Assembly (NCBI GenBank): GCA_964019155.1
Contig: OZ025241.1
Span: 86,431,728 to 86,495,727 of the forward strand
Source of the DNA: Osedax fenrisi
Taxonomy: Eukaryota; Annelida; Polychaeta; Sabellida; Siboglinidae
DNA: 64,000 bases
Direction: 5' to 3'
Positions 11,137 to 24,239 of the stretch are shown piece after piece. A model generated the notes under the pieces. That model saw only the letters and a program-made list of their open reading frames with translations, was not told the DNA's origin and ran no database searches. How positions within the stretch are numbered: the stretch's first letter is position 1; each line of letters starts with the position of its first letter. Position numbers and translations under genes: made by a program.

Positions 11137-12154
11137 GTATACGGTAGGTGCCGGATTTAGACGGGGGCAAGTGGGCAAATGCCCTGGGCCCCACATTTCT
11201 AGGGGCCCATACATTTGATAAAAATAATAATGTTATAGTTAAGTATAATAGTTAAAAAATTAATTAATTTTATAAGTTTTTTTCTGAATAATAACGAAAC
11301 TGGAATTAATATAAAGAATTGTCGTGGACAAAGCTATGATAACGCCAGTAACATGTCTGGAAGATAAAATGAGATGCAAGCCCATATAAAAAATCATAAT
11401 CCATTAGAAATGTGGATACCATGTGCTGCCCATTCTTTACATTTAGTTGGTCAATATGCAGTGGAGTCATCATCAACTGTATACAGTTACTATACTGATA
11501 TATCATCATATTTTGCATTATTACAAAGACTTTACACTTTCTTCAGTACACCTAAAAGATGGAATGTATTAAGTTCAAGATTAAAGGAAGCTGGACATGT
11601 TGTAATAAATTTATTATCTCTTAAGAGATTGTGCGGTTCACGATGGTCTTCACATACTGATACAGTAAGCGCACTTTCCGATGGATATTCAATCGTTTTA
11701 GATGTAATAATCAAGATGAAAAAAGATAATCTTAATGCGTTATCACTAATTGAGCTGAATTATATATATAAGAGAATGAATGAATTTGAAACTGTTTTGC
11801 TATGCAACATTTGAAGGCTCTGCAATGTAGAATAAATGCAGTAAGCAAAATAGTACAGTCTAATTCAATTGAGTTGATGGTAGCCGTTAATAATTTAGTA
11901 GTTCTATCAAATTACATAGATGAAAAAAGAAACAATTATGAGGAATTTATATGTAGGTAATGTGTCTGATTCTGATGGTAGCATATGGCTGAACATGTAA
12001 GTCAGAATGTAATGAATCTAAAAAACGAATAAAAATGTCAAAGAAATACTTCGATTATTAACCATTGAATACTAATGAGAGTATTACACCAAAAGAAAGA
12101 TTTAAACGTGAATGTTTTCTACCTATATTTGACAATTTAATTGGTAATTTTATA

Positions 12155-12196
<42 letters not shown>

Positions 12197-13040
12197 TTTA
12201 ATAATGATTATTTTAGATAACATATATTTATATATTTATGATAATAATAATTAATATATAATATATAGTTGCATTAAAACAGAGGATTGATGCATATGAT
12301 GAAGTGGCTACACTATTCGTGTTTATAGGAAATCTGAGGACCATTAGCGCATCAGAAATAACAAATAATTGTAAAGTTCTCATAAAGAAATATTCTACGG
12401 ATATCAATGATGAATTATTAAACGAGACAATACATTTCTCTAAATATTTAATCGAATATGATAAATATATAATACAATTATAAAAAAAAACAGTACTATC
12501 GGATTATAAATATGTTCGAGAAATTATTGATGTTTATCCTAATATTGAAATTGTATATAGGATATATCTATCTCTAATGGTGTCAAATAGTACAGGTGAA
12601 AGAAGTTTTTCTAAACTTAAATTAGTAAAAAATTATTTAAGAAATTCGCTCACACAGGAAAAATTATCAGGATTAGCATTATTATCATTGGAGTCAAGTT
12701 TATTAAAATAAATTGATCAAGAACGAATAATTAATATTTTTTCAAAAAATAAAACACGCAAAATAAATATTTAATTAATAAACTCTTTTTTATTCAAACT
12801 AATTATAATCTAAACTATAATTTATAAATATATACCTTTATAAAATATGAAAATGTAGTCATATATGCGTACCAGATACGTCGTACCTATACCATAAAGA
12901 TGTTAGTTACCCAACATTCACTATGTATATTTATATTGTAGATACATCTTACATCATAATTATGATGTAAAAAAACATATATGTTTTAAATTATAAAAAT
13001 TAGGGGGCCCATACTTTGCTTAATCCGGCACTGTATACGG
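11137..13040 (+). mobile_element. hAT element with 8-bp duplication GTATACGG
   Basis: An element of 1888 bp (11145-13032) is flanked by GTATACGG on both sides (11137-11144, 13033-13040). The ends TAGGTGCCGGATTTAG and, in reverse complement, AGTGCCGGATTAAG form short imperfect inverted repeats, followed at each end by GGGCCC-rich subterminal sequence. It carries the middle and C-terminal parts of a hAT transposase; the N-terminal zinc-finger region is missing. Both the duplication length and the protein family support a hAT. The element is likely immobile itself. Confidence 0.92.
11290..12711 (+). pseudogene. hAT transposase, N-terminally deleted and interrupted
   Basis: 11320-11364 reads CRGQSYDNASNMSGR, the conserved hAT block, then an in-frame TAA (11365). 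The frame continues at 11374-11814 with MWIPCAAHSLHLVGQYA, YTFFSTPKRW and CGSRWSSHTD, all typical of the RNase-H-like catalytic domain of TTF-type hATs. A degraded segment follows (RINAVSKIVQSNSIELM; KERFKRECFLPIFDNLIG at about 12098), interrupted by a (TA)n tract near 12160. 12271-12711 encodes the C-terminus with one in-frame TAA (12481) and ends in the dimerisation domain (STGERSFSKLKLVKNYLRN, LALLSLES). The zinc finger and start codon are absent, so it is not functional. Confidence 0.9.
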
Positions 13041-13605
13041 TATATACAAGTTTATTAGTGACAGGAAGCATCTAAAGATGTATATACGCTTGATAATACC
13101 GATAGTCGAGAATTAACATAACCGTACAAAACCGTACAAAGTGAACCGTACAAAAATAATAATGCTAATAATAATAATGATGATAATAATAATAATATAA
13201 AATGTAATCAACATATATATTATCTTATATCTAAAAATCATGTCCGGTATATAATCAGTAGATATAATGAACTTATACATACTGCACGTAATACCGAGAT
13301 AAATGAAACATAAATTAGATAATAAAGATAATAATAGAGTATATATATATATATATATATATATATTCGTTCGTGTTCTCTCTCATAAAAATACTAAATA
13401 ATATAATAAAAAAAACTCTTATATATATATATATATAATATATATTATATATATATATATATACATAATTTATTATAACTAAATGAGTCGGTGAACTGTG
13501 ATTATCGATTTATTAAACACAACATAATGTACGGTCACAAATTAATGACCTAAATATCAGTGTATTCCGTGTTCTCTCCCATTAGTGCACTGCACGCGCA
13601 CCTAG
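13041..13605. other. AT-rich spacer with (TA)n and AAT repeats
   Basis: AAT/GAT-rich 13155-13200, (TA)n at about 13338-13366 and 13420-13462. CCGTACAAA is repeated three times at 13120-13155. Nothing coding. Confidence 0.6.
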
Positions 13606-14106
13606 TGGTATAGGTGGTATAGGTGGTATAGGTGGTATAGGTGGTATAGGTGGTATAGGTGGTATAGGTGGTATAGGTGGTATAGGTGGTATAGGTGGTA
13701 TAGGTGGTATAGGTGGTATAGGTGGTATAGGTGGTATAGGTGGTATAGGTGGTATAGGTGGTATAGGTAGCTATAGGTGGTATAGGTGGTATAGGTGGTA
13801 TAGGTGGTATAGGTGGTATAGGTGGTATAGGTGGTATAGGTGGTATAGGTGGTATAGGTGGTATAGGTGGTATAGGTGGTATAGGTGGTATAGGTGGTAT
13901 AGGTAGCTATAGGTGGTATAGGTGGTATAGGTGGTATAGGTGGTATAGGTGGTATAGGTGGTATAGGTGGTATAGGTGGTATAGGTGGTATAGGTGGTAT
14001 AGGTGGTATAGGTGGTATAGGTGGTATAGGTGGTATAGGTGGTATAGGTGGTATAGGTGGTATAGGTGGTATAGGTGGTATAGTGGACCACTATTAGTGG
14101 TATAGG
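13606..14106. repeat. 9-bp satellite array (GGTATAGGT)n
   Basis: About 54 nearly identical copies of GGTGGTATA span roughly 490 bp. The array is broken twice by AGCTATAGG (at 13769 and 13905, 136 bp apart). It ends in a short inverted GTGGACCACTATTAGTGG. The 106-codon frame on the - strand encodes only (YTT)n then (HLY)n and is an artefact of the 9-bp unit. No spacers exist, so it is not a CRISPR. Confidence 0.97.
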
Positions 14107-14685
14107 TAATGTTCCACTCTATTCATTATATGATGATCCATTAGGTCAACACTGTCGACTATATTTTACTAAAAGTATATATTAATTAACACTATATAAT
14201 AATATTATATGTAAATAGGACGAGATATCTGACGGTATTTGTTGTTGCTATTCAATAGAAATATTCTAATAAAACTATTAATATGTGTATATATATGTAT
14301 ATATATAATATTAATTGTATTTTCTAAATTGTACTTTCTGAACTCAATAAACTATTTTCATTCATTCATTCATCATATTTATATAACTTTATTTTAACTA
14401 TAAAATGTAATATAAGGAAATTTACCTAAATTCCATTATTATTATTTGTATCGGTAGTCAGCTGACACTAGTGGTATTTTTAAATGGCGTTAATTAATAT
14501 TATTGATATGTTTATCAATGCTTTTAATACCTATGACTATATTAAGAATATATAAATTCACAATGTATATGTTAAGTTCAATATAGTCATACAATAATAA
14601 CCTGAATAAGAAAACATTATAAATGTTTTCTTTTTAATAAATTCCCTATTGTAGTCATAATATTCAACATAATATTATTTTAATA

Positions 14686-14722
<37 letters not shown>

Positions 14723-14945
14723 GCATAATATTAAACCATATTATCGTAATGTAACAGATATATATTTTCGCTATTTTTTTCTTGCATTTATGATATAATA
14801 TGATTTTCTTATTTCAAATCTTAAGAATTATTAGTGAATGTTAGTGGATATGTTATGAATATTATGAATTATTGATAATATACTTGTGTTACGTTAATAT
14901 GTATGTTATATTGTCTATAACCAGGAAATATCATACGTATTAGAA

Positions 14946-14981
<36 letters not shown>

Positions 14982-15596
14982 TATATATTTATAATCTATA
15001 AGTATATATACATACTTTTGGAATATAACTATATGTAAATGTATGATATAATTAATATTATATAGATTATATGAATACCTTGATTAAACTTTCGTTAGAT
15101 ATAGTGAGCGGTTAATAATACGATAAATTAACACATAACAAGTATACTACATATTAATGACACGCCCAATGTGTCTCTAATACGCCCACTTCGCGATATT
15201 GATGTGTTACACTCAACAACAATGCCTCAATTGTACATAATAGTACGCCTCTAGCTAGTTACGCAATAATGTATTGATTCGGTGTTTATTTAATGCATAA
15301 TTAACGTGTCCAATAATTGTTAATCGCTTTTATAAATAACATAATCGCATCTTAACGATAATATATATTATATATGTATGTATATATATATATATTATAT
15401 ATATGCGAATATAATACGAACACGTAGAACATACTTACATAATACACATAAAATATACATTTATGATAATTATTGAGATTACTATTTGTATACTGAATTA
15501 GTATGTACATATATTTTTATTGTAAATAATAGTATTTATCATAAGAACATATATATATTAAGTGGCTGGCTATCATATGTTCATTAATATGTACTG

Positions 15597-15637
<41 letters not shown>

Positions 15638-16976
15638 ATATATAAATATGGATATATTATAATATAATCATACAAGCGTAGGATAATATCTCCAATTACC
15701 GACACCTAATATATTGGGAATTACATAAATATTATATGAATAATAATTTTGATTATGAATATAAGTTTGTATATTATCTATATACATATAATGACTATTA
15801 CGCGATAATATAATTCTGAATTATTATCACGTAATTACTATTTATAGAATTTCCCAATGTTTACATTAAGTCAATATTTATTGAACTTATCAATGTTAAT
15901 GTTAATGCCGTATATTCTGTTAATAATGTATGTTATTATTTGCCTTTTAACTATTATTATTAATATAGACATAATTAGTATATTATATTGAATATTAGTA
16001 GCTTTTATATATATATAGGTCATATTATACCTATATTATTTATAATAATATTATAATAATCATTATACCAACTATTAAATATATAATAGAAAATATATCT
16101 AAAATATATGTTAATGTATGTTAGATATATGTTAATATGTATATTAAATATATGTTAATGATATACTATATTATAAAATAAGTGATAACTGATTCACAAT
16201 AAACTATAAAATAAAATAAACGAAAAATAAATGACAAATAATCTGCAATAAATACATATTATTAAAAATGAATTAAATTGTTGATAAATAAAACATATGA
16301 TTACAATATTTTGATAATATTATCCATCAATTTAAATATTTTAAATATATTATATAATTAGTTATTAATTCTATATTATAGAATTTATGTTATAAAATTT
16401 CATTATAAAATAAAGAGTTGTACAATTAATATTTAAATATATAAAATAAGATATACATAAAATATACTATGAAATAAATAATGCACATTGGTATAATACA
16501 ATATATATTAACATGCAATTAACACAATTATTGAATATATATGGATTTATACACTTCTTTGGAAAAGAAAGATACATTTGATAATATATATTGATTATTT
16601 AAAAGAGTATCTATATAAAGATATTAAGATATGTAATTAGTATTATATTAATACAAATAATAATAGCTATATATATATATTTCTATAATATATTATTATA
16701 CAATGTTACTATATTATTATCCTTTACACATATATGTATACTATATAGTATATATATATATACTATTTATACTAATAGTATACTATATTTATCAATATAT
16801 ATTCGAATACAAATTTACGTAAGGGAAATAAAGGTGTTAACATTAATTTAAATTAGTTCACGACTGCATATACATCTACTCGTTTTTGAATAGTATATAT
16901 GTGATAAGTATAGCATTACAATAATTTAAATACTAATTAAGATACTTATATAATTTTAAGATACTTCGAATATAAG
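14107..16976. other. Long AT-rich stretch without recognisable gene
   Basis: (TA)n tracts near 14692-14720, 14950-14974 and 15602-15634. A perfect TATATATTATATATG-type palindrome lies near 15360-15410. CACGCCCAATGTG and TACGCCCACTTCGCG near 15160-15200 stand out as GC-richer but open no frame. From 15940 to 16970 the sequence is above 80 percent A+T by eye. Confidence 0.5.
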
Positions 16977-17971
16977 TAGGGGAAAGTCGCCGATTACCGA
17001 CCCCTAAATGATTATTTGTAATAACGTATTCAATATTAAATATATTTATTTGAAATTTTGTAAATAGGGTAATATTATGGTAATGAATAATATGGCTATT
17101 TTAAATTTTTGATATACTAATATTTACAAGAATAAACAGGGGGGTCGGTAATCGGATACCTGTTCCTAATACCGACCCTCTTCCCCTATTACCGACCCCC
17201 TAAAATAATCGTGTATACATACTTTTAGTATTATAATATCCAATCAACATAGTATATATTAATAAATATAATTAATTATAACATGCACGCAATTATTTTT
17301 TATTGAATTTATGTTTTAATAGTAATATTAAATTTAAATTTAAACTTTATAGTAATTATATTAAAATATATTTTAATTAAAAAATATATTTTTACTATAG
17401 TATATATTATTATTTAATATTTAATTATTAATCAGTATGTATATAATATAATGGAATCATGAATCCTTTATCTATATCAATGATAAACAAACAACTTATG
17501 ACATATTTTAAAGTAAAATACTGATCTATTTTGATTGGATATTATAAATCACATGGGGGTCGATATTAGGGTAATTTAGGGGGTCGGTATTAGGATAATC
17601 ATATGGGTTGCTATAATTAAGATATGTTGGTTAATAGTTATTCAAATTGAATTATTTTTATAATAATTATAAACATTTTATTGATCTACAATATTATGTG
17701 CATTATTAAGTTTTCTTTTAATTAATAAAGTATTAACAATGATTTAAAAAAAGTTATTATTCAAATATTCATAAAGTAAAAACATAATATTACATTTTAT
17801 CAAATAACAATTGTAGGATTAAATATTTGTTAAAACAAAATACGTATTCATATGTATCATTAAATTACTAACAGTTCGTGTATATATTATTTTTTGATAT
17901 CTCTTATAGTTACTGAGATACGATAGGGGGTCGGTATTAGGAGGGGGTCGGTAATCGGGGACTTTCCCCTA
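16977..17971. mobile_element. MITE-1 family, complete copy (1b), 991 bp
   Basis: The element 16979-17969 lies between TA dinucleotides. It starts GGGGAAAGTCGCC and ends GGGGACTTTCCCC. The terminal motif GGGGTCGGTAATCGG (or its complement ATTACCGACCCC) recurs at both ends, as a facing pair in the middle (17140-17205) and again at 17554-17600. The space between is AT-rich with no reading frame. The structure suggests a non-autonomous Tc1/mariner-like element with several transposase-binding sites. Confidence 0.88.
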
Positions 17972-18130
17972 CACTTTATCATAAAGTTTAATTATTATGC
18001 ATTGATAACATAATAATTAATTATTTGTAATGTTATTGTATTTGATTTACACATAAATCATAAGTAATTTGATATTATAACAGACAAATCGTAAGTGTTA
18101 CATTAGTAAATGATATTATTTCAATACATT

Positions 18131-18152
<22 letters not shown>
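17972..18152. other. AT-rich spacer ending in (TA)n
   Basis: (TA)n at about 18129-18153. Nothing else recognised. Confidence 0.5.
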
Positions 18153-18161
<9 letters not shown>

Positions 18162-18526
18162 TAAATCAGATTTATTATTTCATGTTGTAAAGCATGAAAT
18201 AATGGAGAAGTTAATAAACAAATGAATTTGTTTTTGCGAGGACTTCCCCAATCATCATATTCTAGATAAGTTAGATTCTCATGAGTAAAAAATGTAAATA
18301 TAATTAATTAAAATGTAAAGAATAAAAAATATGTATCAATAAGTCAAGTTAAAATAAATGATGTAAAGAATAAAACATATATATCAATAAGTCAAGTTTA
18401 AAATAGATGATGTAAAGAATAAAAAAATATGTATCAATAAGTCAAGTTTAAAAATAAATATGTAAAGTTATATAAAAAATCACAGAAACGAGTTGAATTC
18501 TGAATACCAAACTATAAATGAAATGA

Positions 18527-18530
<4 letters not shown>
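18153..18530 (-). mobile_element. LINE-B 3' end, copy 1, with internal 45-bp repeats
   Basis: In reverse complement this matches 54030-54335, the 3' end of the LINE in intron 8. Shared blocks are the TTCAGAAxTCAACTCGTTTCTG stretch, AGAATCTAACTTA, GGGGAAGTCCTC and the (TTTA)n tail (AAATAAATAATAAATCAGATT here). A unit of about 45 bp (TATGTATCAATAAGTCAAG and flanks) is repeated about three times at 18305-18470. Confidence 0.75.
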
Positions 18531-18566
<36 letters not shown>

Positions 18567-18599
18567 TATATATATTATATATGATTATATGATTATAAA

Positions 18600-18900
18600 G
18601 TTGAACTATAGTATATAAATAAATAAATAAATCAGATTTATCATTCCTCTCCAACAGGCAAGGAATAATGGGGACATTAATAAACAAGTTAATGTTTTTA
18701 CTAGAATTTCCCCAATCATCATATTTTTGGATAGTCTAGATTCTCATACAATAAATAAAATATAAATATAATTAAGAATGTAAAAAATTAAAATTACTCT
18801 AAAAAGAGAGAAAGTATGAGATAACTATATATAAATTGTTAAAAATAAAAATGGAGTTGCACCTGAATACCTAACATAAAACAAAAATAATATTTTTGAT
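18600..18900 (-). mobile_element. LINE-B 3' end, copy 2
   Basis: A second, more diverged copy directly follows the first. It carries the same tail (AAATAAATAAATAAATCAG), the TTTCCCCAATCATCATATT block and the TCTAGATTCTCAT block. It lacks the 45-bp repeats. Both copies are 5' truncated and non-coding. Confidence 0.7.
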
Positions 18901-19568
18901 TTTATTATTTTTTTGTGATTTTAATATTTTTTTTTTTTTAAATTAATAATTGAATTAATGATTATTTATATATACATATATGTATATATAAATATATATA
19001 TATATACATATATGTATATATATATATTTATAAATTATAATACTGAAAAGAACGATACCTTATATAAACGAAATAAAACATGAAGATTATATAAAATAAA
19101 AATGAAAATTAGAGATAATTTAAAAAAAAAAAAAAAGTTAATACTGTAGGGGAAAATACTTTCTATAAACAAATAAAGAATATGTAATAAATATATTAAA
19201 ATAAATGAATAATAATATACTATAACATAGTATATTATAGTATACTATATATATATATTACTATATTTGTCCGACTTTTTAAATAGATAATGACAAAACC
19301 ATATATAGTAGTTATATGATAAAATTATAAAATATATTGCAATATATGTTTGTTATTATTTAGTTTAAAAAGTAATTTATATATAAGTACTGTAATAACT
19401 CTGATATATAACTGCAATAAGCTTGATGGTTATCGCATAATATAAATATGTTAAAAGTGTATTCAATTTATTAAAATAAATATAATTAGTTAATTTAAAA
19501 AATCGATATTTTTATATATTAATTATATTTATCAAAGCATATTTGGAATTATATACTATAGTATTAGT

Positions 19569-19621
<53 letters not shown>

Positions 19622-19639
19622 AAATAATTAATAGTTAAT
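18901..19639. other. AT-rich stretch, nothing recognised
   Basis: A palindromic TATATACATATATGTATATA block at 18970-19025, poly(A) at 19123-19137, (TA)n at about 19577-19618. Confidence 0.5.
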
Positions 19640-20167
19640 TTAAACTATTATAAATATTATAAAAATATACTAGGTTCTTTAATACGTCGCTCAGAATATT
19701 TATATAACTTCAATAAATTAATCGCTAGTCGAAATAAAATAAAAAATACATGGTCTATTATAAATAATGTAATAAATCATAAAAAAGTAGTAGAAATAAA
19801 TCAGTTGTAAATAAAGTTAACTCACCTAACAATAATAATGTAATGATTACTTTAGCAATATAAGTTTAAAATTATTAGAAAATATCAAAGCTACATTTGA
19901 TAATAACATATACCATACGATGCCTCCGACTAATAAAATTAAATATTATTCTCATCTATTTATAATTTGTAAATAAAAAGCATTATATATGAAACAAAAA
20001 TTAAATACAGTAATGATACCTATAATTTAAATGTGTCGGAAATCAAAGAAATCACGGTTGAAATTACCCCAATATTATTTCATTTAGTTAATAGATTTAA
20101 TGTTAATTTATCTGAAGGAATATTTCCAATCGCCTTAAAAATAGAAAAAGTAATTAACCTTTAACCT

Positions 20168-22297
20168 TTATTCAGTGACCGTTTGGATGTAGGGAGGATT
20201 TGAATCACGGTAATTACACATGTTTTTTCCATTTCTCACGGTCCAAAGTATTTTCGAGAAGATCACCGATATCACTTTTTTCCATTCTATAATATTATAC
20301 ATCCAGTTCGTTCTCGGTCGTACCTGTCTTCTCTTTCCTTCTACAAAACCTTACATGATTACTTTATGGAGAGATTCGTGTCATAGTGTGTGGCCAAAAA
20401 TGAGCCAATTTCCTTCTTTTTATAGTTGAAAGGAGTGGTTAAACAGAGCATATTGCTTCAATCATTTTCCTTTCTCGGTATGAGATATCTAGGATTCTTC
20501 TATATAATTTAGATTCGAATGCATTTATTATTTTCTCTAGGGTTTCATTTAATGTTCATTTTTCACAACCATATAATAGAATTGAGAGTATCTGAGATTT
20601 GTATAAGTGTATCTTGTAATTAAATGCTTCTGCTTTTCCATATTGTACTTAGGTTTACCACAGCCGAATTTACTGTCGCCAATCTTATTTTTATCTCCTT
20701 TTCACATTTTCCGTCTTTTGTCAATGTAGCTCCAATATATTTGAATATGTCGACTGTTTCTAATGTTTCACCGTTCATAGTTATAACGTTTGCATGGCTA
20801 TTTGAGAATTCATTTACCATGATCTTACTTTTTTCCAGACTCACTTTCATATCGTATGCCGCTGAGCAGTTATATAATTTGTCTGTGAGCTGTTGTAATT
20901 ATGGAATTGATCCTGTCATCTGCAAACCTTAGGTTACAAATATGATATCCTCCTACAGCTATGGTTAAGTGTGGTTGTTTAGAGTGTTTGCATAATTTTT
21001 CCAAGAAAATATTGAATAGAGTTGATGTCAGGAAGCAACCTTGACGTACTCCTACCGATGTGCGAAAGAAATTTCCTCTTGTATCGTTAACTATCACTGC
21101 ACTGCTCGCCTTTTTATATAGGTTTTCTATAATTGATATAATGTGTTCGTCAATATTGCAATTTCTCATTATATTCCATAGTACATTATGCTATACACAG
21201 TCAAACGTCTTTTTGAAGTCAATACAATTGTGATAAAGTTTCTTTCCATGTTCAATGTATTTTTCCGCCATAATTCTACAGTTTAACATTAGTTCCGTTG
21301 TGATTCTTTTTTTTTCCTAAATCCAGCTTGTTCTTCTGCTAGAATACTGTCCACCATCGTATTTAAACGATTTAGAATTATTCTTAATAAGATCTTGCTT
21401 GCGTGTGATATCAGACTAACATTTCGGTAGTTTTCACATTTCTCAAGGTTTCCCTTATTTGGAATTGGTATAATTAGTGATTGTGTCCAAAGATCTGGCC
21501 ATTCCTTTGTATCCTATATTTGTTGTCAAAGTTCAGTGATTGTGTCGATCAGTTGGATTCCACAGTTGATAAACAGTTTCCCCGGAATATTGTTGGCTCC
21601 TGTAGCTTTACCTTTTATGAGATATTTAATAGAATTTTCCACTTTTGATTTTAAAATGTGTTTTGGTCCTGATTTATTGGGTGATTCTAAAGTTCATTAC
21701 AGTATTCTGTCCATCTTTTTACCATTTCATTATCCTCCGAGATAATATCGCCATCTTTATTTTCAATCACTCTAGTTTTCTTCTTCGTGCTCGCATTTGT
21801 GAGAGCTTTGAGTGTTTGATAGGCACGTTTATAGTGTATACCATTTCGTATATCCTGGTCTATAGATAAACATTCTTTCTGTATCCAATTTTCTTTAGTT
21901 TATTTCATACATTTTCTTATTTTCAAGTTAATATTCCTATGTTCTGGTGCATTCTCCGTTTAAGTATTGTTTATAGATTTTAATCTCCTTATTTCATCGC
22001 ATAAGTCAAGAAGTTCGTTAGTCATCCAAGAATTCCACTTAGTTCTCACTTTGCTCAGTACTTTTTCAGCTGCTTTTTTCATTATGTCTGCAATATTATG
22101 ATAACTTTCGTTGGTTGTTTTGCTTTGTATATCCATTTGGGTTAGCTTAACCATAATTTCCTGCTGAAAACTACTTTTAGTTTGTTCGTTTAAATGTTTC
22201 TCTACATCAAAGTTGAACCTCGTTGATTTTTTAAACGAAGCCATAAAGCTTCATTTCAATTTTGGTTTTATATTGCATAAAACCATGTCGTGGTCGC

Positions 22298-22350
<53 letters not shown>

Positions 22351-23180
22351 CCCCAGGATATGTTTAATTGTTTCTATATTTATACTCGACTTTAAACATT
22401 GCGATGTCAGAATATAATCAATTTGATTATGCGTGTTACCATCTGGTGAGTGCCATGTATTTTCCCTCGAATTTTTTTGTAGTTGTGACGTATTTGAGAG
22501 CAAGAGTTTATGTTTTTGGGCAAATTCTAACAGCCTGTATCCTCTTTCATTAGTTTTTCCCATTACATATCTTCCTATTGCCTTAGACTATCATGACCGT
22601 ATCTGCCAACTTTCGCATTCCAGTATCCTTGAATTATCATAAAGTCATTTTTAGGTATTCTTGCAGTTGTATCTTCTATTTACTCATAACATTCTTCAAT
22701 TATTTCATATTCATAGTCAGCTGTTGGCGCATATACTTGTATGATTGACAGATTCATTGGTGTTGCTGCAATTATTATATATATTGTTCTACTAATATGT
22801 ATTTAACATTAATTACTGATTTCACAGTCTCCTTCTTAACTATAAAAGCTACACATTGCTGGTGTTTATCATTACGCCCACTGTACAATATCACATTATC
22901 AGTTACTTTATCACCGGTACCTTTCCACCTAACCTCTGCTAGACCTAGGTCATGCCACCTGTACTTCTCTAGTTCCCGATCTAGTTCTTCTATCTTTCAA
23001 CATGTTTGTAGGGTTCGAACATTCCATGTTCCTATTGTTGTGATATTATTTATTGTTCTTAATTTGCTCTATTGTTTTATTCCAGTAGCTGTCTTATCAC
23101 TTCCATCCTGAAGATTATCGCCGACGTTTTTATTCCGGGCCACGTCCGATCCGGCATATTTTTTGTGTTTGCTTGATTCA
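20168..23180 (-). pseudogene. RTE endonuclease/reverse transcriptase, frame-broken
   Basis: From the 5' end: MNQANTKNMPDRTWPG (23180 downward); APE endonuclease motifs GTWNVRTL and LGLAEVRWKGTG (about 23040-22920); NERGYRLLEFAQKH, TWHSPDGNTHNQIDYIL (22563-22350); SDHDMVLCNIKPKLK resuming at about 22300; a linker (22244-21960); RT motifs GVRQGCFLTSTLFNIFLE and LRFADD (21169-20870); VDIFKYIGATLTKDG (20850-20620); and the C-terminus DIGDLLENTLDREKWKKH with stop TAA at 20170-20168. A (TA)n run of about 44 bp sits just upstream of the catalytic SDH. Stops and frameshifts occur throughout. The motif order and the missing ORF1 agree with the RTE clade. Confidence 0.88.
22304..22347. repeat. (TA)n expanded inside the RTE endonuclease
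   Basis: About 22 TA units interrupt the endonuclease between ETIKHILG and SDHDMV, where the family normally has a short loop. It probably grew from a short TA word after insertion. Confidence 0.85.
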
Positions 23181-24239
23181 TATCATTTCAGTAGGCTTAG
23201 TGGCGCCTATCTCATCTCCAAACCCCCTCTATGACTTAGCCTACTTTGAGGCAGTTTCCAGGGTGTGGTGAGGAGCCGTCATGTAAGAGTTGGGTGGCTA
23301 TTTTATTCTAGGGAACTCGATAACACAACCTCATTATACCCCAGTAATTACATTATTTATATATATTGATAGATCTAAACCAAAAAAAATATAGACCCAT
23401 TTCATTATTACCTCAATTCCCAAAATTATTGGAAATTTTAATAAAAGTTAGAATATTTAAATTGTTAAAAATGTTTACTATAATCAATAATTCGCAATAT
23501 GGGTTTCGAAAATATATATCAACTTTTTATGCGCTTTCCGATTTTATTGAAACAATTTATTTAAATGTGTAATATTTAAAGAATTACGCTATTGTGTCTA
23601 TTGACTTGGGTGTAAGGCTTTCGATACTTTAGATCATGAGATTTTTATTTTAAAACTTAGTATATGTGGTATAAGAGGAATATCTATTTAAAGGATAGTC
23701 AACAGTATGTTAGATTAATGAATACTACCTCAAATATTAATAATATTTCATGTGGTGTATCACATGGTTCGGTATTGGGTCACTGATATTTGTATTGTAC
23801 ATAATTGATCTCCCAATTTATTTCAAATTTAAATAAAATATGTATATACAATATATACAATATGTATATACCTATACTACAAAAAAAATAGCTTTGAAAA
23901 TTATAAATAATGAATATAATTATTCAACTTTTATATTATTCATAAGTCTTTACAATGTTATGATATCGTAAAAATGAATACCAAAAGCTTATGTTTAGGG
24001 ACAGGAATAATTTATTACCATTTAATTTGCAATAATTATATTGAATTAAATTACATAATACATATTTATTTAATAGATTTAAATTTAGAACAGATAGAAA
24101 ATCTTTCTGTTTATCTATAACAGGTCCTAGACTATGTAATAAATTAGATAATTCGATAAGAAATATTTCAAATTTCAATTTATTTAAAAGAACTATTACA
24201 ATAATATTTATTAAATATAATATTTATTAATTTTTTAAT

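Larger units (their letters stand above)
20149..23350 (-). mobile_element. RTE-clade LINE with target duplication AGTAATTA
   Basis: The element (about 20157-23342) is inserted in LINE-A and flanked by AGTAATTA on both sides (20149-20156, 23343-23350). The 5' untranslated part lies at about 23190-23342. The 3' end carries a doubled AAGGTTA next to the duplication. Nearly full length (3.2 kb) but coding is broken. Orientation is opposite to LINE-A. Confidence 0.88.
19680..24230 (+). pseudogene. CR1-like LINE (LINE-A), split by an RTE element
   Basis: Coding remains before the insertion: LYNFNKLIASRNKIKNTW (about 19700-19760) and the RT lead-in SEGIFPIALKIEKVI ending at 20156. After it (from 23343): YRPISLLPQFPKLLEIL, QYGFRKYIST, a frame-shifted KAFDTLDHE (about 23615-23640) and the GVSHGSVLG block (about 23755). 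The YADD region is deleted. The C-terminus reads FRTDRKSFCLSITGPRLCNKLDNSI in changing frames (about 24085-24160). Many frameshifts make it non-functional. It appears to belong to the CR1/Jockey group. Confidence 0.8.

Noticed and set aside
13771..14091. 106-codon frame of YTT/HLY repeats
   Set aside because: A by-product of the 9-bp satellite; the frame changes exactly at a satellite interruption.
13606..14106. CRISPR-like array
   Set aside because: Head-to-tail 9-bp units without spacers, in an animal genome.
20624..23111. Several + strand frames of 60-104 codons within 20.6-23.1 kb
   Set aside because: Antisense shadows of the RTE element on the - strand.
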